Assembly: GCF_000427965.1 (NCBI RefSeq)
Contig: NZ_ATZA01000011.1
Coordinates: 60,733-124,732, forward strand
Direction of reading: 5' to 3'
Origin: Olivibacter sitiensis DSM 17696
GTDB lineage: Bacteria; Bacteroidota; Bacteroidia; Sphingobacteriales; Sphingobacteriaceae
Length of the DNA: 64,000 nt
Shown here piece after piece: positions 36,391-45,906 of the stretch. The notes under the pieces are model-generated. The model made no database searches, was not told where the DNA came from, and saw nothing but the letters and a program-made list of their open reading frames with translations. Position numbers and translations under genes: made by a program. Every line of letters begins with the position of its first letter. Position 1 is the first letter of the stretch.

Positions 36391-39279
36391 TTACACTTGC
36401 ATGAGATAGTCGCTCAGGTTTTGGTCTGTATGTAAATTGAGCTTTTTACGCAATCTGTAGCGGCGTATTTCCACGCCGCGGGTAGTAATGTTGAGCAGAG
36501 ATGCTACTTCCTTACTGGACATATTCATGCGCAGATAGGCGCATAACTTGAGGTCATTTGGTAGGAGTTGCGGAAAATCCGTTTTAAGTTTTTTGAAAAA
36601 ATTGCCGTGCGCCTCATTGAAACTTTCTTCAAACATGATCCAATCACGCTCATCACTTCGGGCATCTTCAATAATCTTGTTTATTTTCCTAAGATGCTCA
36701 TTGGAAAGCTTCCTACCCTCCTCATCTTTAAGGTGCATCAGCTCTTCATGAATATTGTTCAGCAATTCATTTTTATAGACAATGTTCATGGAAGAATTGG
36801 CCAGTTCCCTATTTTTGATGGCTAGCTCCCTTTCGAGCTGCTCGTTTCGGAACTTCGCCTCCCTTTTCTCGGCTTCGACCTGCTTTTGCAACATCACCTG
36901 CCTTTGCTCTTCTTCCAGTTTTTGCTTTAGGGCCAATTGATGTTTATCGAGCTTGTGCATATACCATTTTCTAATAAATAGGCCGAGCAAAATGAGCAGC
37001 AGACAGTAAATACAATAAGCCAAACCTGTACGGTACCAAGGGGGTAAAATCTCTAAATGCAGCGTGCTTTCCTTGGAAAGCAGCCCATTTGCATTCTTTG
37101 CCCGAATTACTAGTTGATATACACCTACCGGTAGATTAGCCAATTCCCGTTGTGCTTGTCCCTGCCATGTAGACCAGGTGTCATTGTAACCAATCACCTT
37201 GTACTGATATACCATAGGAGATTGAGCATAAAAGGGTATAGCATAGCTTATCAAGATATTGTTGTGCCTATTGCTTATCTTTACAATACTATCGGTCAAA
37301 AAAGCGTAGGCTTTCGGTATACTGTCACCAATATACTCTACCCTATTGATCTGAGGCTTCAGAGATGAAAAATAGTTTCTATCTGCATTGCCTGCCTCTC
37401 TGTAAATCGCAAAACCATCGTCCAGGCTAATGATGGAAAAATCGTGGCCGTAGGTATTTATATTCTCATAATAAGCCATGATTCTACTTTCAAGTGGCCT
37501 AAGAGAGGTCGAGTCTATGGCGATCCTGCCACCACTGGCAAAAGAAACCTTGGCAATTTTTCCTTTTCTTACAAACCAATAATTCCCTCCCCCTGCGGGA
37601 ATCACCTTGTTACTGCTAGCAAAAGTTCCCAGAATCTTATTCAGTGAAGTATAGTCCGAAAAGCGATTACTAATATCGTCATACAGGTAAAAACCCTTTT
37701 CGGTAGCAAAAATCGGCCTACCCTCCAGCCCGAATACATTGATGTACAAACTCTTTGGCAACCCACTGCCTTCGTCATACTTCTCCTTGTGCAATACCTG
37801 ACTAAAAGCGCTATCTACCTGTAATTTATACAATCCTTTGAAACTACTTGCCCAAATGGTAGTCCCGGACAATTGAATAAATTGGGCTGGGGCTTGATAC
37901 CCTTCCAGTACATGTGCAAATTGCCAACCCCTGGCATTTTTTCTATACGTGGTCAAATTTGTGTATGTCCCTTGTATCAGGAGTGAATCATTGAAAGTAG
38001 TTTTGGCCATCATATAGCCACCCGTCTCCTTCGAAATCAAAACGGCCTTATTTCCCTCGATTCGGAAAGTACCCGAATTATGCCCGCAAAGTAGCTCACC
38101 ATCCACGACCGAAAGATCCCACACCTGTCCTTGTGTATGGGGAATAAGTTGAAAGTCAAAATCGCTTCCTGCCATACTGCTCTCCCATGCACTTACATAT
38201 AGCCCTTGGTTAGTGCCTACATAGATGGCACCATTGTACAAACAGGTTGTATATACCGTGCCCAGGTTATTGTTGTTGTTGGCATAATATGATAGCGGAG
38301 ACTGCACCTCGATGCGGTCTATTCCATTGTCTAGCCCCAGCCACACGCTCCCCTGCATGTCCGTGCCCAGGCTAAGCACGGAATTGTTCTGTAAACCATT
38401 GTTCTTATTGATGTGTTGAATGAGCTTGCCGCCATCGTCAATTATAAACACCCCGTCTAGTATAGTACCAAACACAAAATATCCTGCATCAAGCTTCAAT
38501 CCATTGTTGAGCTGCGCCATCTGCAACTTTTCGTTTGCCTCATTATGCCACGGAAATAACCCCTTGTCTGTCAAGAGGTAAAGCCCCCTCCTTGAAGTCC
38601 CTACGAGGTAATTCTCCCCAAAGGGAAGGATGGACATGATATGGGAGTCCCCTATCAATTCCTTTCCTTTCACAGGCAACAGTTTATTGTCTCCATTCAA
38701 TCGATGCAGCCCTTCTCCTATCACCTCGATGAAATAATCCCCATTGGTCTTTAACAAAAAGAGGAAAGGTCTGTGGGCCGAAAGAACACGTATTTTTCCA
38801 TCCTCATAGACATATATGGTGGAAAAAGACTGAAAGAAAACGCGATCGCCATCCACATAGATTTTCCAGACCTCATCGTCCACGGCATGTTGACCTTTCA
38901 GGTGTCTGCTCAAAGAGGTATAGCTATATTTGCCGAAGCTATTTTTCTCCCAAAAACCAAACTCGGCATGGGCTCCTGCATATACCCTACCATCGGGAGC
39001 GATGGCAATGCTACGCACGATCTTATTGCCCGGCATATAGTAGGTATGCCAAAAAGCACCGTCATAATGCAGAAGTCCCGCGTTGTTGCCAAAGAACATC
39101 TCGCCGTTCGGGGCACATGCAGTGGACCAATTCTGGTTTTCGGCTTTGTAAACCGCCTTAGTGTAATTCTGCAATAATGGGGTGCCCTGCTGAGGCAAAG
39201 CGTACGAACACATTCCCATATGTGTACATAGCCAAGAAAGAAAAAGCGAGAAAAAATGTGTCTTAGCAAAGCGCATCAT
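36391..39279 (-). CDS. Membrane-spanning glycan sensor-regulator: beta-propeller, Y_Y_Y, coiled coil, LuxR-type HTH
   Basis: 962 residues. After a signal peptide come about 620 residues of two-component-regulator propeller repeats (for example AIAPDGRVYAGAHAEFGFW, LGTDMQGSVWLGLDNGID), a Y_Y_Y domain (about 675-755), one transmembrane helix (about 757-777), a basic and charged coiled coil, and a C-terminal LuxR-type helix-turn-helix (SSKEVASLLNITTRGVEIRR). There is no histidine kinase, receiver or PAS domain, so sensing and DNA binding are in one polypeptide across the inner membrane. It lies immediately upstream of susC2 and is the natural candidate to switch on this locus when the glycan appears in the periplasm. 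Two adjacent ATG codons start the frame. Confidence 0.9.
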   Translation of the reverse strand: MMRFAKTHFFSLFLSWLCTHMGMCSYALPQQGTPLLQNYTKAVYKAENQNWSTACAPNGEMFFGNNAGLLHYDGAFWHTYYMPGNKIVRSIAIAPDGRVYAGAHAEFGFWEKNSFGKYSYTSLSRHLKGQHAVDDEVWKIYVDGDRVFFQSFSTIYVYEDGKIRVLSAHRPFLFLLKTNGDYFIEVIGEGLHRLNGDNKLLPVKGKELIGDSHIMSILPFGENYLVGTSRRGLYLLTDKGLFPWHNEANEKLQMAQLNNGLKLDAGYFVFGTILDGVFIIDDGGKLIQHINKNNGLQNNSVLSLGTDMQGSVWLGLDNGIDRIEVQSPLSYYANNNNNLGTVYTTCLYNGAIYVGTNQGLYVSAWESSMAGSDFDFQLIPHTQGQVWDLSVVDGELLCGHNSGTFRIEGNKAVLISKETGGYMMAKTTFNDSLLIQGTYTNLTTYRKNARGWQFAHVLEGYQAPAQFIQLSGTTIWASSFKGLYKLQVDSAFSQVLHKEKYDEGSGLPKSLYINVFGLEGRPIFATEKGFYLYDDISNRFSDYTSLNKILGTFASSNKVIPAGGGNYWFVRKGKIAKVSFASGGRIAIDSTSLRPLESRIMAYYENINTYGHDFSIISLDDGFAIYREAGNADRNYFSSLKPQINRVEYIGDSIPKAYAFLTDSIVKISNRHNNILISYAIPFYAQSPMVYQYKVIGYNDTWSTWQGQAQRELANLPVGVYQLVIRAKNANGLLSKESTLHLEILPPWYRTGLAYCIYCLLLILLGLFIRKWYMHKLDKHQLALKQKLEEEQRQVMLQKQVEAEKREAKFRNEQLERELAIKNRELANSSMNIVYKNELLNNIHEELMHLKDEEGRKLSNEHLRKINKIIEDARSDERDWIMFEESFNEAHGNFFKKLKTDFPQLLPNDLKLCAYLRMNMSSKEVASLLNITTRGVEIRRYRLRKKLNLHTDQNLSDYLMQV

Positions 39280-39280
39280 A

Positions 39281-39323
39281 AAAAAAGTCCTATACTTTGG
39301 GTTTTCAAAGATAGGACTTTTTT
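39281..39323 (-). terminator. Terminator of trhO
   Basis: Long stem with one bulged base: AGTCCTATACTTTG pairs with CAAAGATAGGACT, flanked by A- and T-runs so it can act in both directions. On the minus strand it follows the trhO stop by about 18 bases and ends in a U-run. It also overlaps the likely -7 element of the next gene (39306-39313). Confidence 0.85.
39306..39313 (-). promoter_or_regulatory. -7 element of the membrane regulator, inside the trhO terminator
   Basis: Minus-strand TATCTTTG matches TAnnTTTG exactly, 26 bases upstream of the regulator ATG. It forms part of the first arm of the terminator stem. A transcript starting about 7 bases downstream would contain only the second arm, so it could not form the terminator. 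Confidence 0.45.
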
Positions 39324-39341
39324 ATATGTGGAGGCTTACAG

Positions 39342-40313
39342 CTAGGCCTCGCTATTTGAAGTAAATTTTTTATGCTTACGCTTGCTCAGGTTTACTGCCT
39401 GGGGCACTTTTACGTAATACCCCGTTCCATCGTATGGGCGTTTGCGTGGATGTCCCTTGCATGCCTCGGAACAGCAACCTTCCATTTCCCAGCCGCATTC
39501 ATCGCACTGCGTAAAATGTTCGTTGCATTCTGGATTAGCGCAATTGATCATCTTTGCCGTCACCTTACCACAGTTGAAGCATCTGGAAACCACCGTCGGG
39601 TTTACATGGTTTACTTCCACAGCTACACGATTATCAAAAACATAGCATTTGCCTTCGAAGTCCTTCCCCCCTACTTCTTTACCATATTTGATGATGCCTC
39701 CATGTAACTGATAAACATTATTGAACCCTTCTTTCAACAACAAGGCAGATGCCTTTTCGCATTTGATGCCTCCAGTACAGTAGGTCAATATCTTCTTGTC
39801 TTTATACTTGGCCAGCTCATTGATCTTTTTTGGGAAATCACGAAAATTTTCGATGTCCAAAGTCACGGCATTCTTAAAATGCCCCAATTTATGCTCATAA
39901 TCTGAGCGGACGTCCAACACCACTACGTCGTCTTGGTCTTTCATCTCCAAAAACTCCTTGGCCTCCAAGTGCTTTCCCGTTTCCTTATTGGGGTCTATCA
40001 CCTTTGGGTCGCGAAGACCGGAATGCACGATCTCAGGCTTATAACGACAGTGCATCTTGATAAAGGAAGGCTCGTCTACCTCATCGATCTTGAAGTCGGT
40101 TTTCGCAAATCGATGGTCGGCATGAATGGCATCCATATAAGCCTTGCAAGCCTCCTTGGTGCCCGATACCGTTCCATTCAGCCCTTCATCGGCCACAATG
40201 ATACGACCTACTAAGCCCAGTGATTTACAAAATTCCAAATGTTGGTTGGCAAATTCTTCCGCGTCGTCGATAGGGCTGTAACAATAGTACAGCAATGTCT
40301 GATATGTCTTCAT
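39342..40313 (-). CDS. trhO: tRNA uridine(34) hydroxylase, rhodanese family
   Basis: 323 residues, typical of the YceA/TrhO family. N-terminal ferredoxin-like domain (LLYYCYSPIDD, RIIVADEGLNGTVSG), a central rhodanese domain with the active-site Cys in TYCTGGIKCEKA, and a C-terminal Cys-rich zinc-like region (CFNCGKV, CANPECNEHF, CDECGWEMEGCC). TrhO makes 5-hydroxyuridine at the wobble position of tRNA using oxygen. The gene stands alone between the second carbohydrate locus and an oppositely oriented membrane-protein gene, with its own promoter and a strong terminator. Confidence 0.93.
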   Translation of the reverse strand: MKTYQTLLYYCYSPIDDAEEFANQHLEFCKSLGLVGRIIVADEGLNGTVSGTKEACKAYMDAIHADHRFAKTDFKIDEVDEPSFIKMHCRYKPEIVHSGLRDPKVIDPNKETGKHLEAKEFLEMKDQDDVVVLDVRSDYEHKLGHFKNAVTLDIENFRDFPKKINELAKYKDKKILTYCTGGIKCEKASALLLKEGFNNVYQLHGGIIKYGKEVGGKDFEGKCYVFDNRVAVEVNHVNPTVVSRCFNCGKVTAKMINCANPECNEHFTQCDECGWEMEGCCSEACKGHPRKRPYDGTGYYVKVPQAVNLSKRKHKKFTSNSEA

Positions 40314-40361
40314 ATGTCATTGATACCGCTGCAAACGGCGTTTAATGTTAAAATTTTGCGG

Positions 40362-40369
40362 CAAAGATA
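40362..40369 (-). promoter_or_regulatory. -7 element of trhO
   Basis: Minus-strand TATCTTTG followed by C, an exact match to TAnnTTTGC, 48 bases upstream of the trhO ATG. No convincing -33 TTTG was located. Confidence 0.4.
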
Positions 40370-40486
40370 CGACTTATGGGACAATTAAGTAAATGATCCT
40401 CGTCACAATAGAGGTTGGGTTGTTTGACATTGATCATTTCAGTCCGTAACTTCTTTATCCTTGCTTTGCTTGCGAAAGAGCGGAGG

Positions 40487-40521
40487 TTTGAGATAAATTC
40501 GTTTTTTAATTTTTAATTTTG
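40487..40521 (+). promoter_or_regulatory. Promoter of the membrane-protein gene at 40539
   Basis: TTTG at 40487-40490 and TAATTTTG at 40514-40521, 23 bases apart, fit the Bacteroidota sigma-ABfr consensus. The -7 box ends 17 bases before the ATG. Confidence 0.4.
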
Positions 40522-40538
40522 TCTTTTTACTTTTTCAC

Positions 40539-41525
40539 ATGATCGATCTCTTTAGGAAGTTTACACCAGCCAATTTGTTTTTCTTGACAGGAATAGGATT
40601 TATCCTCTGTTTGGCTGCCTTGCTCAAGCTTCCTGAATATTACCATCCAACCCTTTTCGAACCAGCAATAACAGATTTCGTAGGCATCTTGACCCACGTG
40701 CAGCTGACTCCACTTACCAACGTGCTCATCACGCTCGCCATTACTATTATACAAGCGCTATTACTCAACGCTGTAGTAAATAAGTATAATATACTGGGCA
40801 ACAGCACTTTTCTTCCTGCACTAATGTACGTTACCAATGCGAGTCTACTTCTCCCTTTTTTGGCTTTGACACCCACCTTAATATGTAACTTTCTGTTAAT
40901 ATGGATGCTAGACAAAGCTTTGAATATTTATCATTCTGGAAGCGCGCTGGCAGCAATATTCGACATGGGCATGATCGTCGCCGTGGGCAGCCTAATCTAT
41001 TTCCCTTTCCTGGCGATGTTTCCCTCATTATGGATCGCATTAATCCTATTCAGACCTTTCAATTGGCGAGAATGGGTCGCCAGCATCATTGGCTTTCTCA
41101 CCATCTATTTTCTTCTGGGTATTATATACTTTTGGCACGACAAGATGGCAGATTTCTATACTATTTGGTCTCCGTTGAAGCAGCCATTCCCCATAGAACT
41201 AAAATTCAATATCGATCATTACGACTACCTCGTTTTGATTCCACTCGTATTGATATTACTCCTGTTTCTCAATTCATTGCGGGAGAATTTCTTTAAAAGC
41301 ATCGTGCACGTAAGGAAAGCATTCCAATTACTTTTTTTTATGCTATTATTGTCAATACTATCAATCGCATTAAAGGATGATTATCCAGACTATCATTTCA
41401 TACTCAGCTTAATACCTATCTCCATATACATGGCCTATTATTTCGATCATGCAAAAATAAAGTGGTTATATGAAAGTATGTACCTCTTGTTACTTATAAG
41501 TATACTTTATTTTCAGTTCTTTTAA
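40539..41525 (+). CDS. Polytopic membrane protein, DUF6427-like
   Basis: 328 residues with about nine or ten hydrophobic helices and short polar loops, no signal peptide. The N-terminus (MIDLFRKFTPANLFFL) and the alternation of helices resemble the DUF6427 family of Bacteroidota inner-membrane proteins. Function unknown. It precedes the barrel-lptC-PpiD genes in the same direction with a 195-base gap, so it may belong to the same envelope-biogenesis neighbourhood but probably has its own transcript. Confidence 0.8.
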   Translation: MIDLFRKFTPANLFFLTGIGFILCLAALLKLPEYYHPTLFEPAITDFVGILTHVQLTPLTNVLITLAITIIQALLLNAVVNKYNILGNSTFLPALMYVTNASLLLPFLALTPTLICNFLLIWMLDKALNIYHSGSALAAIFDMGMIVAVGSLIYFPFLAMFPSLWIALILFRPFNWREWVASIIGFLTIYFLLGIIYFWHDKMADFYTIWSPLKQPFPIELKFNIDHYDYLVLIPLVLILLLFLNSLRENFFKSIVHVRKAFQLLFFMLLLSILSIALKDDYPDYHFILSLIPISIYMAYYFDHAKIKWLYESMYLLLLISILYFQFF

Positions 41526-41720
41526 ACTTTATAACCCATGTGTTTAACCTTTTTTAACAAAATGAGATACCAAAGCCCACAAAAAATAAATAGCTTTGCT
41601 GACTAATTTATTATTGCATAATTAATTGGCATAGCGTTCTCGTAAGAACATTTTTCTTTGCCTTGTATTTTACGTCCCAAGTCTCAAAACTGAGCAATAG
41701 ATATTGACATATATATAGAA

Positions 41721-43010
41721 ATGGATTATCCGTTAAAAAAATACTTATTATCCTTCATATTAATAGGTTGGTGCATCAATGCAATCTCACAAACGAATAG
41801 CAGCTCCCCTTACTCTCAATACGGCTTGGGCCTTTATCGGGGCGATGTTTTACCTCAATATCGTGCTTTGGGAGGGGTTACGACGGGCATACGCGGACTA
41901 AATACCTACTCTAGCAATATTAACTTGGCAAATCCCGCCTCCTACTCTTCCGTTGGCATAACGGTCATGGATGCTGGCATCTACATGAATAGGACTATTC
42001 TTAATAGGGATGGTGTAAGTGAAAGCAGTGGAAATTTTGCTTTAAGCCATTTGGCTTTTGCTATTCCTGTCGTAAAAAGATCGGCACTTAGTTTTGGTTT
42101 ATTGCCCTATACAGACATGGGGTACGCCTATGCTCAACGGGAGACCATTGCTGGTGATACCACGTTGATGAACAAAGTCTATTCTGGAGAGGGTGGTCTC
42201 AACAAAGCCTACTTTGGCTACGGCATTCAGATAGGCAAGTATTTTAGCGTCGGCGCTAATGTGTCTTACATCTTTGGCCAGCTTAGCAATATCCAAGGAA
42301 TAGAGCTCCCCAATACGATAGGCGCCCTGAACACGCGTCTTGAAAATAAGCGTGAGGTACACGGCTTGAGTTATGATTTGGGAGCGCAATTCCACATCAA
42401 TCTCAACGAAAAAACCGAATTTACACTGGGCTATACCAACAACCTCGGCCAGAATCTTAGGGCTACACCAACGTATGCAGAGGTAAGGATAGAACAAAGT
42501 AGTAATAGCGTAGTAGACACTATTAGTTATTCTGAAGGGAATCGCTACGACATTAAGATGCCACAAAGGCATAGTTTAGGTTTCAGTGTCAATAAGTTCA
42601 ACAAATTGATCATTGCAGGCGATGTGAGGTATGCCAACTGGTCAGCATACAGAGAAGGGAATACAAATCCAAACTTCCAAAATGCCTATGGAGCCTCGCT
42701 TGGCTTTCAGATCACTCCGAACTTCAACTCTACCCGCTACCTTCAAGTTGTGGATTACCGCATAGGCTTGCGCTACGACAAAACCTACATGAAGATACGC
42801 GATCAAGACATAAACGACATGGCTGTCTCCGCAGGTTTAGGATTGCCCATCGTCTCCAGCAACCCGAGTGCCATTTACCGCATCAATCTCTCGGCAGAGT
42901 ACGGCCAACGGGGCAAAGCAAGTGGAGGCCTCGTGAAAGACAATTATTTCAATTTCAACATTGCCTTTATGCTCAATGACCGCTGGTTCCAAAGGTACAG
43001 ATATGACTAA
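41721..43010 (+). CDS. Outer-membrane beta-barrel protein, FadL/OmpP1-like
   Basis: 429 residues. A signal peptide (about 1-23) is followed by SSPYSQYGLGLYRGDVLPQY and many amphipathic strands with alternating aromatic and polar residues. The pattern of N-terminal GGVTTGIRG, followed by NLANPASYSSV, resembles the FadL/OmpP1-like barrels of Bacteroidota. It may be a channel for hydrophobic compounds; the function is not established. The stop codon overlaps the start proposed for lptC. Confidence 0.75.
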   Translation: MDYPLKKYLLSFILIGWCINAISQTNSSSPYSQYGLGLYRGDVLPQYRALGGVTTGIRGLNTYSSNINLANPASYSSVGITVMDAGIYMNRTILNRDGVSESSGNFALSHLAFAIPVVKRSALSFGLLPYTDMGYAYAQRETIAGDTTLMNKVYSGEGGLNKAYFGYGIQIGKYFSVGANVSYIFGQLSNIQGIELPNTIGALNTRLENKREVHGLSYDLGAQFHINLNEKTEFTLGYTNNLGQNLRATPTYAEVRIEQSSNSVVDTISYSEGNRYDIKMPQRHSLGFSVNKFNKLIIAGDVRYANWSAYREGNTNPNFQNAYGASLGFQITPNFNSTRYLQVVDYRIGLRYDKTYMKIRDQDINDMAVSAGLGLPIVSSNPSAIYRINLSAEYGQRGKASGGLVKDNYFNFNIAFMLNDRWFQRYRYD

Positions 43011-43608
43011 GGCATTTAAACATATTGATTTTTTCAAAAAAAGCATCCTTATCAACAAAAGGATGCTTTTGCCATTAGTAGCCATGGCAGCCTTGCTGCT
43101 ATCAGCCTGCGAAAATGACCTAAAGGAAATCCAAAGAGTCTCTTCTCTCAGTGAAACCCCTCAGGATATCTCTTTAGGGGTGGAGCTTATTTATAGCGAT
43201 TCCGCTATGGTAAAAGCAAAATTAATATCGTCAAAAATGATACAGCATGGAGATACGAGCAAATTTTACGAGTTTCCAGACGACATTTTAGTTATTTTCT
43301 ACAATGAGAAACAGCAAGAAGACCGCAGGGTAACATCAAAATATGGCATATATAGAGAGAAAGAACAGCTTGTGGAATTACGCAACAATGTAGTGGCAAC
43401 CATGGCCGATGGGACGGTTTTCAAATCAGAGGAATTGTACTGGGACGATGGTCGTAGGATATTTTACAACACATTACCGCTCACCATTACCTCTCCAAAT
43501 GGGGATATAGTAGAGGGCACTTCCTTCGAATCTGACGAAAACTTCAAAAACCGGAAGATCATGAACATGACCTCTACCTATCAGCTTAAGGATAATGAAG
43601 GCATATAA
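43003..43608 (+). CDS. lptC: LPS export protein LptC (lipoprotein form)
   Basis: 201 residues from the ATG at 43003, whose start overlaps the upstream stop (ATGACTAA). An in-frame ATG at 43063 is an alternative that gives a short lipoprotein signal beginning MLLPLVAMAALLL. In either case the signal ends LSAC (C36 from the first start). The body is the LptC/OstA-like beta-jellyroll pattern: VTSKYGIYREKEQLVELRNNVVA and FKSEELYWDDGRRIFYN. LptC carries LPS in the periplasm from LptBFG to LptA. Start choice matters because a strong hairpin (43039-43070) lies between the two ATGs and covers the second. Confidence 0.87.
   Translation: MTKAFKHIDFFKKSILINKRMLLPLVAMAALLLSACENDLKEIQRVSSLSETPQDISLGVELIYSDSAMVKAKLISSKMIQHGDTSKFYEFPDDILVIFYNEKQQEDRRVTSKYGIYREKEQLVELRNNVVATMADGTVFKSEELYWDDGRRIFYNTLPLTITSPNGDIVEGTSFESDENFKNRKIMNMTSTYQLKDNEGI
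43039..43070 (+). promoter_or_regulatory. Hairpin over the lptC start region
   Basis: Perfect 12-bp stem AAAAGCATCCTT / AAGGATGCTTTT with an 8-nt loop. With an A-run before and four Ts at the end it looks like an intrinsic terminator for the barrel gene, yet its right arm contains the in-frame ATG at 43063 and a preceding AAGG. It could therefore also mask the lptC start. Confidence 0.6.
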
Positions 43609-43777
43609 AGGTCTTCAGAAACACGAAGCTTGCATTTGCTTAAGAGAAAAGTAAATAAGTTTATATTTTTTTTCCAAAAGTTGTATCTTGCGCCCTCATT
43701 TAAAATAGGCGCTTTACGCACATTGCGCTCTTTAAATTTTTTACTTTTAAATTTTTACTTATCAAGTAGTATAGGAC

Positions 43778-45886
43778 ATGGGATTGATGACCTTTTTGCG
43801 CAACAAGGCTGGAATAATAATTGTAGCCGTCATAGGCATAGCGCTTGTTGCATTTCTGTTGGGAGAAGTTTTTCGCTCGGGGGCTCCCTTATGGGCCTCT
43901 AGGCAAAACGAAGTGGGTAGAATTGACGGCGAACCCATTTCATATGCCGAGTTTAACGGCCAAGTGGAAATGGCCACCAACAATATGCGCCAACAAATGG
44001 GGGGGCAATTGAACCCTCAAATGGCATCATATGCCGTTGAACAAGCTTGGCAACAAAACCTACAACGCGTTTTGTACAATCAAGAAATAGAACGAGTAGG
44101 TCTCAACGTGGGGAAAAACGAACTGAACGACATGGTTTCGGGGAAAAACCCCGATCCAATGATAGTGCAAAACTTTGCCAATCCGCAAACTGGCGAGTTG
44201 GACAGGGCGCAATTAACACAGTTTCTTGCCAATGTAAGCAATGAACCCGCAAACAGCGCACTTAGCGACCAATGGGGCAACTTTCTCCTAATGCTAAAGG
44301 AAAACAGGCTCATTCAAAAATACAATGGCCTAGTTCAAAATTGCCTATACGTCACCTCACTTGAAGCGGGTGAGGATTATAGCCAAAGAAATAAGATTGC
44401 CAATTTCAGTTATGTATTGCTCGACTATGCTTCTATCCCAGATAAGGATATCAAATTGAGCGATGGCGATTTCAAGGAATACTTCAATGAACACAAAAAA
44501 GCCTTCTATAACAATTCAGAATTGCGTTCATTTGATTTTGTAGTGCTCAATGCCGCCCCAACAGCGCAGGATACCGCTGCTACACTCGAAATAGTCACCA
44601 AATTGGGTGAAGAACTAGCACAATCTACAAACGATTCTTTGTTTGCTTCTAGCAATTCACAGACTAAATATCCTTTTAATTATATCAAAAAAGGCACACT
44701 GAATCCGGCATTGGACTCACTGGTGTTTTCGGCGCCCAAAGGAACTATCGTAGGACCGGTATATAGCAATGGCCTTTACGAAGTGGCGAAAGTAGTCGAT
44801 GTACGTAATTCGCCAGACTCCGTTACTGCCCGCCATATCCTACTCAATGCGGCTGCCGAAGGCGGTACCGACAAAGCTAAAGCCAAGGCAGACTCCATAG
44901 CCAATCTAGTAAGAGGCGGAGCCAATTTTGCTGCTCTTGCTGTAGAGTTTAGCACAGATGGTTCAAAAAATAATGGAGGAGAACTGGGTACTTTTCCAAG
45001 AGGAAGAATGGTACCTGAATTTGAGAATGCCGTATTTGACGCGAAGCCAGGTGATGTCTTGGTGGTGACCTCTCAATTTGGCGTACACGTCATCAAAGTG
45101 GATGCCCAAAGCGGGATGTCAAAAGTGGTCAAGGCAGCCATTGTAGATAAAGCAGTGCAAAGCAGCAAAGCCACTACTGATGCAGCCTATAAAAAAGCTT
45201 CCAATTTCTTTGGGTCCATTTCGTCGAAAACATTTGGAGAAGAGGCTAAAAAGAATGGGCTTGAAGTATTGCATGCTACCAACATCAGTCCTATGCAAGC
45301 TTACATACCTGGACTAGAATCCTCTCCAAGAGAATTGATACGCTGGGCATACAAAGCAGATAAGGGCGATCTTTCCGACAAAATCTATGAATTGGACAAC
45401 CAGTATGTTGTAGCTATTTTGACAGATATTAAACCAAAGGGCCAGTTGACTTGGCAACAGGTGAGAAACGAGATACAGCCAGATGTATTGAAGTTCGTAA
45501 AAGCAAAACAGTTGAAACAGAAAGCCGAAGACGCACTCAAAGGTTCTCAGAATATCAACCAAGTAGCACAAAAGTTGAAATCCGATGCAGTGCCAGTAAA
45601 CAATATCGTAATGGCCAACCCCGTAATTCCTGGTCTGGCGCAAGAGAACGCTGTGGTGGGTACAGTATTCGGCCTACAACCAAAGAAATTGTCCAAAGCG
45701 GTGGAAGGGAACCAAGGAGTATACGTAGTAGAACTAACGTCCTTTGAAAATCCAGCTGCCCCTGGCAATTTAGATCGCCAGAAAGCACAAGCTGCACAAG
45801 GACTTGCACAAAGAGCCAGTAACTTGGTTTTCCGCGCCCTAATGGAGAAAACGGAAATTGAAGACAATAGGGTGAAATTCTATTAA
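43778..45886 (+). CDS. PpiD-like membrane-anchored periplasmic foldase (parvulin-type PPIase)
   Basis: 702 residues. One N-terminal transmembrane anchor (about 11-30, IIIVAVIGIALVAFLL) places the rest in the periplasm. A SurA-N/PpiD-like helical region follows; then a parvulin rotamase domain at about 350-445 (TARHILLNA, GGELGTFPRGRMVPEFE, SQFGVHVIKV). A second parvulin-like or degenerate segment may follow. These proteins help outer-membrane and secreted proteins fold as they leave the Sec translocon. A weak -7-like TATCTTG lies at 43684-43690. A terminator follows the gene. Confidence 0.9.
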   Translation: MGLMTFLRNKAGIIIVAVIGIALVAFLLGEVFRSGAPLWASRQNEVGRIDGEPISYAEFNGQVEMATNNMRQQMGGQLNPQMASYAVEQAWQQNLQRVLYNQEIERVGLNVGKNELNDMVSGKNPDPMIVQNFANPQTGELDRAQLTQFLANVSNEPANSALSDQWGNFLLMLKENRLIQKYNGLVQNCLYVTSLEAGEDYSQRNKIANFSYVLLDYASIPDKDIKLSDGDFKEYFNEHKKAFYNNSELRSFDFVVLNAAPTAQDTAATLEIVTKLGEELAQSTNDSLFASSNSQTKYPFNYIKKGTLNPALDSLVFSAPKGTIVGPVYSNGLYEVAKVVDVRNSPDSVTARHILLNAAAEGGTDKAKAKADSIANLVRGGANFAALAVEFSTDGSKNNGGELGTFPRGRMVPEFENAVFDAKPGDVLVVTSQFGVHVIKVDAQSGMSKVVKAAIVDKAVQSSKATTDAAYKKASNFFGSISSKTFGEEAKKNGLEVLHATNISPMQAYIPGLESSPRELIRWAYKADKGDLSDKIYELDNQYVVAILTDIKPKGQLTWQQVRNEIQPDVLKFVKAKQLKQKAEDALKGSQNINQVAQKLKSDAVPVNNIVMANPVIPGLAQENAVVGTVFGLQPKKLSKAVEGNQGVYVVELTSFENPAAPGNLDRQKAQAAQGLAQRASNLVFRALMEKTEIEDNRVKFY

Positions 45887-45897
45887 GATAGTTTGCA

Positions 45898-45905
45898 TAC
45901 CTTTG
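45898..45905 (+). promoter_or_regulatory. Possible -7 element of the DUF2480 gene, abutting the ppiD terminator
   Basis: TACCTTTG matches TAnnTTTG and ends one base before the terminator stem. Transcription from it would start within the left arm of the stem, so the new transcript could not form the complete hairpin. Confidence 0.35.
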
Positions 45906-45906
45906 T

